64,000 nt of DNA from the NCBI RefSeq assembly GCF_002077695.1, contig NZ_MWUE01000026.1, positions 62,001-126,000 of the forward strand. The letters are read 5' to 3'. Each line of letters starts with the position of its first letter. Within the stretch, counting starts at the first letter, position 1. Below the pieces are notes generated by a model that was given only the letters and a program-made list of their open reading frames with translations, did not search any database and was not told the origin of the DNA. Origin of the DNA: Pantoea latae (lineage in GTDB: Bacteria; Pseudomonadota; Gammaproteobacteria; Enterobacterales; Enterobacteriaceae). Position numbers and translations under genes: made by a program. Of this stretch, positions 48,209-57,321 are shown piece after piece.

Positions 48209-51200
48209 ATGTCTACATTCTTTATCAAGCGTCCGATTTTCGCCTGGGTTGTGGCGATCATCGTGATGCTGGTCGGCGCCATCGCTGCGCTGAACCTGCC
48301 GGTGAATCAGTATCCCGATATTTCGCCGCCGGCGGTGTCGATCTCGGTAACCTATCCCGGCGCCAGCGCGGAAACCACGCAGAACACCGTGGTGCAGGTG
48401 ATCGAGCAGCAGCTTAACGGGCTGGACGGCCTGCGCTATCTCGAGTCGAGCAGCGCCAGCGACGGCAGCGCGCAGATCATCGCCACCTTTAATCAGGGCA
48501 TTAACCCCGATATCGCGCAGGTGCAGGTGCAGGACCGCGTCTCGCTGGCCGAGTCGCAGCTTCCCTCCGACGTCACCCAGCAGGGCATCCGCATCCGCAA
48601 ATACCAGAAAAACTTCATGATGGTAATTGGCCTGATCTCGAAAGACGGCAAGCTGAGCAACAGCGATCTGGCGGATATGCTGGTGTCGAAGCTGGAGGAT
48701 CCCATCTCGCGCACTAAAGGCGTGGGCGACTTTATGGTGCTGGGCTCGGAGTATGCGATGCGCATCTGGCTCGATCCGGCGAAGCTCTACAAATATAACC
48801 TGATGCCGAGCGACGTCAGCACCGCCATCAGCAACCAGAACGTGCAGGTGTCGTCCGGCTCGCTCGGCGGCCTGCCGACCATTCCCGACGCCAAAACCAG
48901 CGCCACCATTCTGGGCAAGTCGCGCTTCACCACGGTGAAGCAGTTTGAAAACGTGCTGCTCAAGGTCAACAGCGACGGCGCGCAGATCCGCCTGAAGGAT
49001 GTCGCCAGCGTGGCGCTGGGGCCGCAGAGCTACACCATCGACTCGATTATGAACGGCAAGCCCTCCGCCGGCATCGCGCTGCGGCTGGCCACCGGGGCGA
49101 ACGAGCTGGATACCGCCAACGCGGTGCGCGCCACCATCGCCTCGTTGAAGGATGCGCTGCCGGACAACGTCGAGGTCACTTATCCCTACGACACCTCGCC
49201 GGTGGTGAGCGCCTCGATCGAAGAGGTGGTGAAAACCCTGATCGAAGCGATTGTGCTGGTCTTCTTCGTGATGCTGATCTTCCTGCAGAACCTGCGCGCC
49301 ACGCTGATCACCACCATGGTGGTGCCGGTGGTGCTGCTCGGCACCTTCGGCATTCTCGCCGCCTTCGGCTACAGCGTAAACACCCTGACGATGTTCGGCA
49401 TGGTGCTGGCGATAGGGCTGCTGGTGGATGATGCCATCGTGGTGGTGGAGAACGTCGAACGCGTGATGCACGAAGAGCAGCTCGATCCCGAGGCCGCCAC
49501 CATTAAGTCGATGCAGCAGATCCAGGGCGCGCTGTTCGGCATCGCGCTGGTGCTCTCGGCGGTGCTGCTGCCGATGGCCTTTTTCTCCGGCTCGACCGGT
49601 GTGATCTATCGCCAGTTCTCTGTCACCATCGTGTCGGCGATGGCGCTCTCGGTGCTGATGGCGCTGATTTTCACCCCGGCGCTCTGCGCCACGCTGCTGA
49701 AGCGCGCTTCGGCGGAGCATAAAACCACCGGTCTGGCGGGCTGGTTCAACCGCTACTTCGACCGCGGCACGCTGCACTACCAGCGCGGCGTCAGCAAGGT
49801 GATTTCGCGGCGCGGCCTGTTTATCCTGGTTTATCTGGCGATCGTCGGCGTCACCGGCTTCCTCTTCACCCGCGTGCCAACCACCTTTCTGCCCGATGAA
49901 GATCAGGGGCTGATGATGGTGCAGGTGACGCTGCCGGTGAACGCCTCGTCGCAGCGCACGCAGCAGGTGCTGAACGACCTCAACGACTATCTGCAAAAGA
50001 ACGAAGCCTCGGTGGTGACCACCATGTTCGGCGTCAACGGCTTTAACTTCGCCGGACGCGGGCAGAACAGCGGCATGGCCTTTGTGCGCACCAAAGACTG
50101 GAGCGAGCGGACGCAGAGCAGTCAGAGCGTCAAGGCGCTGGCGGCGCGCATCCGCGCCCACTTCGCCAGCTACCCGAACGCGAAGATCTTCGCCATGGTG
50201 CCGCCTGCGGTGATGGAGCTGGGCAACGCCACCGGCTTCGACTTCTATCTGCAGGATACCGCCGGCCACAGCCATCAGCAGATGATGGACGCGACCCATC
50301 AGTTCGTGCAGCTGGCGAACCAGGATCCGCGTCTGGCGCAGGTGCGCATGAACGGCATGGAAGATGAGCCGATGTTCCAGCTGGAGATCAACGACGAACG
50401 CGCCAGCGCGCTCGGCCTCAGCATGACTGACATTAACAACACGCTGTCGGTGGCCTGGGGCTCCAGCTATATCGACCAGTTTATGTACAACGGCCGCGTC
50501 AAGCAGGTCTATCTGATGGGCAAGGCGGCGTCGCGCGTCACGCCGGAGGATCTCAACAAGTGGTACTTCCGCAACAGCAGCGGAACCATGGTGCCGTTCT
50601 CCGCCTTCGCCAGCGGCAAATGGGTCAGCGGCTCGCCGCACTTTGAGCGCTTCAACGGCATGACCGCAGAGGAGATCCAGGGCTCGCCGGCGGCGGGCTA
50701 CAGCAGCGGCGAGGCGATGAAGGCGGTCGAGGCGATCGCGGCGAAGCTGCCGCAAGGCTTCCGCGTGCAGTGGTACGGCATCTCCTATGAGGAGCAGGCG
50801 TCCGGCTCGCAGACCACGCAGCTCTACGCTATCTCAATCCTCGTGGTGTTCCTCTGCCTGGCGGCGCTCTATGAGAGCTGGTCGATCCCGCTGTCGGTGA
50901 TCCTGGTGGTGCCGCTCGGCATTCTCGGCACCATCAGCGCGGTGCTGCTGCGCGGCCTGCAGAACGACGTCTTCTTCCAGGTCGGGCTGCTGACCACCGT
51001 CGGGCTGGCGGCGAAAAACGCCATCCTGATCGTCGAGTTCGCCAAAGAGCTGCACGAGCGCGAAGGCCGAACCCTGGTGGAGGCGGCGGTCGAGGCGGCG
51101 CGGCTGCGTATCCGTCCCATCATCATGACCTCGATGGCCTTTATTCTTGGCGTGCTGCCGCTGACGATATCCAACGGCGCGGGCGCGGGCAGTCAGCACT

Positions 51201-51346
51201 CTATCGGCACGGCGGTGGCGGGCGGCATGATTACCGCCACCTTCCTCGCCATCTTTTTTGTTCCCATGTTCTATGTGGTGGTGGCGCAGCTCTTCTCGCG
51301 TAAGAAGAGAGGCGCGGCCGCTGAGGAAGTCAATCATGATCGTTAA
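48209..51346 (+). CDS. RND multidrug transporter (AcrB/MexB-like, HAE1)
   Basis: 1045-residue inner-membrane proton-driven drug pump. It begins STFFIKRPIFAWVVAI and has 12 TM segments with two large periplasmic loops. Proton-relay Asp-Asp is in [16 protein letters not shown], and the relay Lys in GLAAKNAILIVEFAKE. Length and motifs place it with AcrB/MexB rather than metal pumps (CusA) or MdtB/C. It overlaps the outer-membrane factor gene by 11 bases. Substrates unknown. The chromosomal acrAB of this organism is presumably elsewhere. Confidence 0.9.
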   Translation: MSTFFIKRPIFAWVVAIIVMLVGAIAALNLPVNQYPDISPPAVSISVTYPGASAETTQNTVVQVIEQQLNGLDGLRYLESSSASDGSAQIIATFNQGINPDIAQVQVQDRVSLAESQLPSDVTQQGIRIRKYQKNFMMVIGLISKDGKLSNSDLADMLVSKLEDPISRTKGVGDFMVLGSEYAMRIWLDPAKLYKYNLMPSDVSTAISNQNVQVSSGSLGGLPTIPDAKTSATILGKSRFTTVKQFENVLLKVNSDGAQIRLKDVASVALGPQSYTIDSIMNGKPSAGIALRLATGANELDTANAVRATIASLKDALPDNVEVTYPYDTSPVVSASIEEVVKTLIEAIVLVFFVMLIFLQNLRATLITTMVVPVVLLGTFGILAAFGYSVNTLTMFGMVLAIGLLVDDAIVVVENVERVMHEEQLDPEAATIKSMQQIQGALFGIALVLSAVLLPMAFFSGSTGVIYRQFSVTIVSAMALSVLMALIFTPALCATLLKRASAEHKTTGLAGWFNRYFDRGTLHYQRGVSKVISRRGLFILVYLAIVGVTGFLFTRVPTTFLPDEDQGLMMVQVTLPVNASSQRTQQVLNDLNDYLQKNEASVVTTMFGVNGFNFAGRGQNSGMAFVRTKDWSERTQSSQSVKALAARIRAHFASYPNAKIFAMVPPAVMELGNATGFDFYLQDTAGHSHQQMMDATHQFVQLANQDPRLAQVRMNGMEDEPMFQLEINDERASALGLSMTDINNTLSVAWGSSYIDQFMYNGRVKQVYLMGKAASRVTPEDLNKWYFRNSSGTMVPFSAFASGKWVSGSPHFERFNGMTAEEIQGSPAAGYSSGEAMKAVEAIAAKLPQGFRVQWYGISYEEQASGSQTTQLYAISILVVFLCLAALYESWSIPLSVILVVPLGILGTISAVLLRGLQNDVFFQVGLLTTVGLAAKNAILIVEFAKELHEREGRTLVEAAVEAARLRIRPIIMTSMAFILGVLPLTISNGAGAGSQHSIGTAVAGGMITATFLAIFFVPMFYVVVAQLFSRKKRGAAAEEVNHDR

Positions 51347-52733
51347 TGTTCGCTGGACGCTGCTGCCGCTGGTCGCCGCGCTGGCGGGATGTAGTTTACA
51401 GCCTGAATACCATCGTCCGGCGATGCCGGTAGAGACGCGCTACGACCAGCCGACGCCGGTCGGCAACGTGGCGGATCTGCCGTGGCAGCGCTTCTTTACC
51501 GACGCCGGCATGCGCCAGCTGATCGCGCTGTCGCTGCAAAACAACCGTGACCTGCGCGTCGCTGCGCTCAACGTCGAGCAGGCGCGCGCCACGGTGCAGG
51601 TCAACCGCGCCGCGCTGCTGCCGTCGATCAGCGCCACCGCCAGCCAGACCTCGGCGCACGAGCCGGCCAATCTCTACAACACCAAAACCACCGGCGCGGT
51701 GACCTATCACGAGCTGAACGCCGGGCTGGGCGTCACCTCGTGGGAGCTCGACTTCTTCGGCCGTCTGCGCAGCCTGAGCAACGAGGCGCAGGAGCAGTAT
51801 CTCTCCACCGAGGCGACCGAGCGCGCCACGCGTATCTCGCTGATCGCCCAGGTGGCGTCGGCCTGGCTGACGCTCTGTTCCGATAACGATCTGCTGCACC
51901 TGGCGCAGCAGACCGCGCAGAGCCAGCAGAAATCGTACCAGCTGACGCAGCTCAGCTATCGCGGCGGAGTCAGCAGCGATCTGGACGTGGCGCAGGCGGA
52001 GAGCACGGTGCGCAGCGCCGAGGCGGATGTGGCGAGCTACACGCGCCAGGTGCGCCAGGATGTGGACGCGCTGCGCCTGCTGGCGGGCGCCGATCTGCCG
52101 GTCGATCTGCTGAAAAACGCCACGCTGAACAGCCGCTGGGACTTCCCGGCGACGCCGGCGGGCCTGCCGTCCGATCTGCTGACGCGCCGCCCGGACATTA
52201 TCGCCGCCGAGCATGCGCTGAAGGCGGCCAACGCCAATATCGGCGCGGCGCGCGCCGCCTTTTTCCCCAGCATTTCGCTGACGACGTCGGGCGGCTCGAC
52301 CAGCAGTTCGCTGGGGCATCTGCTGGAGGGCGGCACCGCCTCCTGGTCTTTTGTGCCCTCTATCAACCTGCCGATCTTCGACGGCGGCGTGAATCAGGCC
52401 AACCTGGATATCGCCCATATCGAGAAGCGCATCGAGATTGCTAACTATGAGAAGGCGATCCAGACCGCGTTTAAAGAGGTGAACGACGCGCTGGCCGGAC
52501 AGGACACCTGGCAGGATCAGCTGGCGGCCCTGCAAAAAGAGGTGGCGGCGAACCAGCGCGATTACGACTATTCTGAATTGCGCTACAAGCAAGGCGTTGA
52601 CAACTATCTGAATGTGTTAGTGGCACAGCGTTCGCTCTACAGCGCGCGGCAGGCGTGGATCGCCGCGCGTCTGGGCCAGCTAAACCAGAAAATCACGCTG
52701 TATGAAGCGCTGGGCGGCGGCTGGAAAGCCTGA
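51336..52733 (+). CDS. Outer-membrane efflux factor (OprM/NodT family lipoprotein)
   Basis: 465 residues, signal with lipobox LAGC (Cys19), then two repeated OEP domains forming the beta-barrel and alpha-barrel of a TolC-type trimer. NNRDLRVAALNVEQARA and the mirrored second-half LTRRPDIIAAEHALKAANANIGAARA are typical of OprM/CusC. The ATG at 51336 follows GAGGAAG and overlaps the pump gene, so translation is coupled. It completes a self-sufficient tripartite system, not needing TolC. Confidence 0.9.
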   Translation: MIVNVRWTLLPLVAALAGCSLQPEYHRPAMPVETRYDQPTPVGNVADLPWQRFFTDAGMRQLIALSLQNNRDLRVAALNVEQARATVQVNRAALLPSISATASQTSAHEPANLYNTKTTGAVTYHELNAGLGVTSWELDFFGRLRSLSNEAQEQYLSTEATERATRISLIAQVASAWLTLCSDNDLLHLAQQTAQSQQKSYQLTQLSYRGGVSSDLDVAQAESTVRSAEADVASYTRQVRQDVDALRLLAGADLPVDLLKNATLNSRWDFPATPAGLPSDLLTRRPDIIAAEHALKAANANIGAARAAFFPSISLTTSGGSTSSSLGHLLEGGTASWSFVPSINLPIFDGGVNQANLDIAHIEKRIEIANYEKAIQTAFKEVNDALAGQDTWQDQLAALQKEVAANQRDYDYSELRYKQGVDNYLNVLVAQRSLYSARQAWIAARLGQLNQKITLYEALGGGWKA

Positions 52734-52823
52734 TTTTTCTTAACGAAACCCTTACGGTTTGCCGATGGAAAAATAGCCGCGCTTTCGCGGATAATACGCG
52801 ACGTGATAATTCAGAGACTCAAT

Positions 52824-52851
52824 AATCCCCTGAAACAAAGGGGATTTTTTT
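52824..52851 (+). terminator. Terminator between the two RND operons
   Basis: AATCCCC / GGGGATT stem, 9-base loop and seven Ts. It ends only 28 bases before the mdtA-like ATG and about 90 bases after the previous stop, so it may end the first operon or act as an attenuator in the leader of the second. A CCGCG/CGCGG hairpin and TAATAC lie just upstream. Confidence 0.75.
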
Positions 52852-52879
52852 CCTTTTTACTCCTGGCAAGATGTTAATC

Positions 52880-54109
52880 ATGACTAATGCGTCCCGCTCT
52901 TCCCGTTCCCGCTGGCTTAAATGGCTGCTGTTGTTAATCCTGATTGTGATTATTGCTGGCGTCGTCTGGCGCGTGCTGCCGTTCGGCAAAGGGCAGGGCG
53001 CCATGCCGCCCGGCGGCCGTCACGGCGGACGCGGCGGACCGCCGGGCATGGCGATGATGGGCGGCGCCACCACCCTGGTGCACAGCGGCGTGGCGACCAC
53101 CGCCGACGTGCCGGTCTATCTCAACGCGCTCGGCACGGTGATCCCCAACGCCAGCGTCACCGTCACCAGCCGCGTCGACGGCCAGCTGGAGAAGGTCTAC
53201 TTCACCGAAGGGCAGAAGGTCGAGGCGGGCCAGCTGCTGGCGCAGATCGATCCGCGCAGCTTCCAGGCGACGCTGAATCAGTATCAGGCGGAGCTGAGCG
53301 AAAACCAGGCGCTGCTGAAAAGCGCCGAGCTGACGCTGGCGCGCTACCGCAAACTCTACGCGCAGGACTCGCTGGCGCGTCAGGATCTCGACACCCAGAC
53401 CGCCACCGTCGGCCAGTATCGCGGCGCGGTGGCCGCCGATCAGGCGCAGATCGCCAGCGCGAAGCTGAGTATCGAGTATGCGCGCATCACCGCGCCGGTC
53501 AGCGGCCGCGTCGGGCTGCGGCTGGTAGATCCAGGCAATATGGTGCAAAGTTCCAGCACCACCGGCCTGGTGACCATCACCCAGATGCAGCCCGCCGCCG
53601 CGACCTTTAGCGTGCCGCAGAGCAATATTCCCGCGCTGATCAAGGCGCTGCACAACGGCCAGGCGCTGCCGGTCACCGCGTTCGACCAGGACAACAGCCG
53701 CGCGCTGGCGCAGGGCGAGGTACGGTTCATCAGCAACCAGATCGACACCAGCACCGGCACCGTGGCGCTGAAGGCGACCTTTGCCAACGAGGATGAGTCG
53801 CTCTACGCCAACCAGTTCGTCAATCTGCGTTTGCAGACCACCACCCTGAAAGGGGCGACGGTGATCCCGTCGCAGGCGCTGCAGCTGAGCAGCGACGGCA
53901 GCTTTGTCTTTGCCATCAACAAAGACAACACCGTGACGCGCAAAGCGGTCTCCGCCGGCCCGGCGTTCGGCGACGACAAGCAGGCGATCCTGAAGGGCGT
54001 CGAGCCCGGCGACCGCCTGGTGACCGAAGGCATCGATCGCCTGACCAACGGCAGCAAAGTCGCGCTGGCGGATGAGACGCAACCGACCGCAACCGCCGAG
54101 GCAAAATGA
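52880..54109 (+). CDS. mdtA: RND efflux adaptor (MdtA/MuxA-like)
   Basis: 409-residue periplasmic adaptor with an N-terminal membrane anchor (about residues 13-30) rather than a lipobox. A Gly/Pro/Met-rich linker (residues 36-58) follows, then lipoyl, hairpin and beta-barrel parts: [51 protein letters not shown]. Similar to E. coli MdtA in order and motifs, though clearly diverged, and equally like Pseudomonas MuxA. Start 52880 (MTNASRS) or 52871. Stop overlaps the mdtB start (ATGA). The symbol is by family and context. Confidence 0.85.
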   Translation: MTNASRSSRSRWLKWLLLLILIVIIAGVVWRVLPFGKGQGAMPPGGRHGGRGGPPGMAMMGGATTLVHSGVATTADVPVYLNALGTVIPNASVTVTSRVDGQLEKVYFTEGQKVEAGQLLAQIDPRSFQATLNQYQAELSENQALLKSAELTLARYRKLYAQDSLARQDLDTQTATVGQYRGAVAADQAQIASAKLSIEYARITAPVSGRVGLRLVDPGNMVQSSSTTGLVTITQMQPAAATFSVPQSNIPALIKALHNGQALPVTAFDQDNSRALAQGEVRFISNQIDTSTGTVALKATFANEDESLYANQFVNLRLQTTTLKGATVIPSQALQLSSDGSFVFAINKDNTVTRKAVSAGPAFGDDKQAILKGVEPGDRLVTEGIDRLTNGSKVALADETQPTATAEAK

Positions 54110-57100
54110 ATCCGTCACGCCTGTTTATCCTGCGCCCGGTCGCCACCATCCTGCTGATGGTCGGCGTGCTGGTCGCCGGCATTTTTGCCTATAAATTTCT
54201 CTCTACCTCGGCGCTGCCGCAGGTGGACTATCCGACGATTCAGGTTACTACGCTCTATCCCGGCGCCAGCCCCGACGTGATGGCGTCGTCAGTCACCTCG
54301 CCGCTGGAGCGCCAGCTGGGGCAGATGGCGGGGCTGAGCCAGATGACCTCGACCAGCTCCGGCGGCTCCTCCATCATTACCCTGAAGTTCGGCCTCGATC
54401 TCTCGCTCGACGTGGCGGAGCAGGAAGTGCAGGCGGCGATCAACGCGGCTAATAATCTGCTGCCGAGCGATCTGCCCAATCCGCCGACCTATAAAAAGGT
54501 CAACCCGGCGGACAGCGCGGTGATCACCCTGGCGGCCAGTTCAGATAACCTGCCGCTGACCCAGGTGCAGGATCTGGTCAATACCCGCGTGGCGCTGAAG
54601 CTGTCGCAGATCTCCGGCGTCGGCATGGTGACGCTGGCGGGCGGCCATCAGCCGGCGATCCGCGTGCAGATGAATCCGACGGCGCTCGCCGCCCATCATC
54701 TGACGCTGGAAGACGTTAATACGCTGATTAGCAATAGCAACGTCAACGGCTCGAAGGGCGGCTTCGACGGCAAATATCATTCGGTGACCATTGACGCCAA
54801 CGACCAGCTGCGCACCGCCGACGAATATGGCAACCTGATCCTCACCTACCAGAACGGCGCGGCGCTGCGCCTGAAGGATATCGCCCATATCGAACAGGGG
54901 CCGGAGAACAGCTTCCAGTCCGCCTGGGCCAACAGCAGTCCGGCGATTGTTATCAGCGTGCAGCGCCAGCCGGGCGCTAACGTGATTCAGGTGGTGGACA
55001 ACATCAAGGCGGCGCTGCCGACCCTGCAGGCCGCGCTGCCGGATGGCGTGAAGATGACCATTCTCTCCGACCGCACCCAGACCATCCGCGCCTCGATCAG
55101 CGACGTGCAGTTTGAGCTGATGCTGTCGATCGCGCTGGTGGTGATGGTGACCTTCCTGTTCCTGCGCAACGTAGCGGCGACGCTGATCCCCAGCGTGGCG
55201 GTGCCGCTGTCGCTGGTCGGCACCTTCGGCGTGATGTATTTGGCGGGCTTTAGCCTGAACAACCTGTCGCTGATGGCGCTGACCATCGCCACCGGCTTCG
55301 TCATCGACGACGCCATCGTGGTGGTGGAGAATATTTCGCGGCGGCTGGAGGAGGGCGAAACCCCGATGCAGGCGGCGCTGAAAGGCTCGCAGCAGATCGG
55401 CTTCACCATTATCTCGCTGACCTTCTCGCTGATTGCGGTGCTGATCCCGCTGCTGTTTATGGGTGACGTGGTGGGACGGCTGTTCCGCGAGTTCGCCATT
55501 ACCCTGGCGGTGTCGATTCTGGTGTCGATGCTGGTGTCGCTGACCCTGACGCCGATGCTGTGCGCCTACCTGCTGCGCCATATTCCGCCGGAGAAGCAGT
55601 CGCGCTTTGCGCGCAAGGGCGGTGAGCTGTTCGACCGGCTGATCCGCGGCTACGATCGGCTGCTGACGGTGGTGCTCAACCACCAGAAGCTGACGCTGCT
55701 GGTGGCGCTGGCCACCTTTGCGCTGACCGCGCTGCTCTATATGGTGGTGCCGAAAGGCTTCTTCCCGACCCAGGACACCGGGCTGATCCAGGGCATTACG
55801 CTGGCGTCGCAGGATGTCTCCTTTAGCGAGATGGCGAAGCGTCAGCAGGCGCTGGCGAAGGTGGTGCTGGCGAACCCGGCGGTGGAGAGCGTCTCCTCTA
55901 CCATCGGCATCGACGGCAACAACACCAGCCTCAACAGCGGACGGCTGCAAATCAATCTGAAGTCGTTTGAGCAGCGCGACGACAAGGCCGACGTGGTGAT
56001 TAAACAGCTGCAGCAGGCGGCGACGCAGGTGGCGGGCATTCAGCTCTATATGCAGCCGGCGCAGGATCTGACGGTTAACGATCAGGTGACGCCGAGCCAG
56101 TATCAGTTCACCCTCGACGACCCCGACAGCGAAAACCTGGTGACCTGGTCGCCGCAGCTGGTGGCGGCGCTGCAAAAGCGGCCGGAATTCAACGGCGTGG
56201 TGAGCAACCTGCAGGATCAGGGGCGCGTCGCCTGGGTCGAGCTGAACCGCGATAAAGCGGCGCGCTACGGCATTACCGCCTCGGACGTGGATACCGCGCT
56301 CTACAACGCCTTTGGCCAGCGTCTGGTGTCGACGATCTTCACCCAGTCGAACCAGTATCGCGTGGTGCTGGAGGTGGCGCCCGCTTATCAGCAGTCGCCC
56401 GCCTCCTTTGAGGATGTTTATCTGCAGTCCACTACCAGCGACAGCGCGTCGTCGAGTTCGTCCTCAACCTCCGATTCGACCTCGACCTCAACGTCGACCT
56501 CAACGTCGTCCTCAACGTCAACCTCCGCCAGCGACAGCACCAGCAGCGGCATGGTGAAGCTGACCTCAGTCGCCACCATTCACCAGCGCGCCGGGTCGCT
56601 GATGCATATGCGGCTGAATCAGTTCCCGGCGGTGATGATCTCCTTTAACCTCAACAGCGGCTACTCGCTGGAGGATGGGCAGAAGGCGATTGCCGAGGTG
56701 CAGCAGCAGCTGCAGATGCCGTCGAGCATCACGCTGCGCTACCAGGGCGAAACCTCCGCCTTCCAGAGCGCCACCGGCAATACGCTGTGGCTGATCCTCG
56801 CCGCGCTGCTCACCATGTACGTGGTGCTGGGCATTCTCTACGAAAGCTTTATCCATCCGGTAACTATCCTCTCGACCCTGCCGTCGGCGGCGGTCGGCGC
56901 GCTGCTGACGCTGCTGCTGGCGGGCAGCGAATTTAGCCTGATTGCGCTGATCGGCGTGATCCTGCTGATCGGCATCGTGAAAAAGAACGCCATTATGATG
57001 ATCGACTTTGCGCTGGAGGCGGAGAACAACCAGCATCTCAGCCCGCGCGAGGCGATCCATCAGGCCTGCCTGCTGCGCTTCCGTCCGATTCTGATGACCA

Positions 57101-57321
57101 CCATGGCGGCGCTGCTCGGCGCGCTGCCGCTGATGCTGGCGTCGGGCTCGGGCGCAGAGCTGCGTCAGCCGCTGGGGCTGGTGATCGTCGGCGGGCTGAT
57201 CGTCAGCCAGGTGCTGACGCTCTTCTCCACGCCGGTGATCTATCTCTGGTTTGACGCCATTGCGCAGCGCGGCAACGCCTGGGTGAAACGCCGTCAGCAG
57301 CGGTCGCGGGGCGAATCATGA
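54106..57321 (+). CDS. mdtB: RND transporter MdtB-like, with Ser/Thr-rich insertion
   Basis: 1071 residues against 1040 in E. coli MdtB. It begins [17 protein letters not shown], has 12 TM segments, the Asp-Asp relay in [16 protein letters not shown] and the C-terminal [18 protein letters not shown]. Works with MdtC as a heteromultimer in E. coli, exporting bile salts, novobiocin and others. Residues 775-814 are a low-complexity stretch of Ser and Thr (24 Ser, 11 Thr, 3 Asp, 2 Ala) replacing a short loop where E. coli has SSDGG; it explains most of the extra length. Overlaps mdtC by 4 bases. Confidence 0.9.
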   Translation: MNPSRLFILRPVATILLMVGVLVAGIFAYKFLSTSALPQVDYPTIQVTTLYPGASPDVMASSVTSPLERQLGQMAGLSQMTSTSSGGSSIITLKFGLDLSLDVAEQEVQAAINAANNLLPSDLPNPPTYKKVNPADSAVITLAASSDNLPLTQVQDLVNTRVALKLSQISGVGMVTLAGGHQPAIRVQMNPTALAAHHLTLEDVNTLISNSNVNGSKGGFDGKYHSVTIDANDQLRTADEYGNLILTYQNGAALRLKDIAHIEQGPENSFQSAWANSSPAIVISVQRQPGANVIQVVDNIKAALPTLQAALPDGVKMTILSDRTQTIRASISDVQFELMLSIALVVMVTFLFLRNVAATLIPSVAVPLSLVGTFGVMYLAGFSLNNLSLMALTIATGFVIDDAIVVVENISRRLEEGETPMQAALKGSQQIGFTIISLTFSLIAVLIPLLFMGDVVGRLFREFAITLAVSILVSMLVSLTLTPMLCAYLLRHIPPEKQSRFARKGGELFDRLIRGYDRLLTVVLNHQKLTLLVALATFALTALLYMVVPKGFFPTQDTGLIQGITLASQDVSFSEMAKRQQALAKVVLANPAVESVSSTIGIDGNNTSLNSGRLQINLKSFEQRDDKADVVIKQLQQAATQVAGIQLYMQPAQDLTVNDQVTPSQYQFTLDDPDSENLVTWSPQLVAALQKRPEFNGVVSNLQDQGRVAWVELNRDKAARYGITASDVDTALYNAFGQRLVSTIFTQSNQYRVVLEVAPAYQQSPASFEDVYLQSTTSDSASSSSSSTSDSTSTSTSTSTSSSTSTSASDSTSSGMVKLTSVATIHQRAGSLMHMRLNQFPAVMISFNLNSGYSLEDGQKAIAEVQQQLQMPSSITLRYQGETSAFQSATGNTLWLILAALLTMYVVLGILYESFIHPVTILSTLPSAAVGALLTLLLAGSEFSLIALIGVILLIGIVKKNAIMMIDFALEAENNQHLSPREAIHQACLLRFRPILMTTMAALLGALPLMLASGSGAELRQPLGLVIVGGLIVSQVLTLFSTPVIYLWFDAIAQRGNAWVKRRQQRSRGES
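56428..56547 (+). repeat. Low-complexity Ser/Thr-coding tract in mdtB
   Basis: 120 bases coding 40 residues, 35 of them Ser or Thr. The core has a 12-base period: TCGACCTCAACG occurs and recurs with one or two changes (from about 56475 to 56526). Mixed Ser codons (TCG, TCA, TCC, AGC, AGT) show it is not a pure nucleotide repeat, but the period could allow in-frame slippage. Confidence 0.85.

Noticed and set aside
47471..50755. A 1094-codon open frame antisense to the first RND pump, and others like it (54541-56175, 57294-58556, 22033-23271)
   Set aside because: They lie exactly opposite well-conserved genes, are full of Arg/His/Gln typical of the reverse of GC-rich coding DNA, show no recognisable domain and lack ribosome sites.
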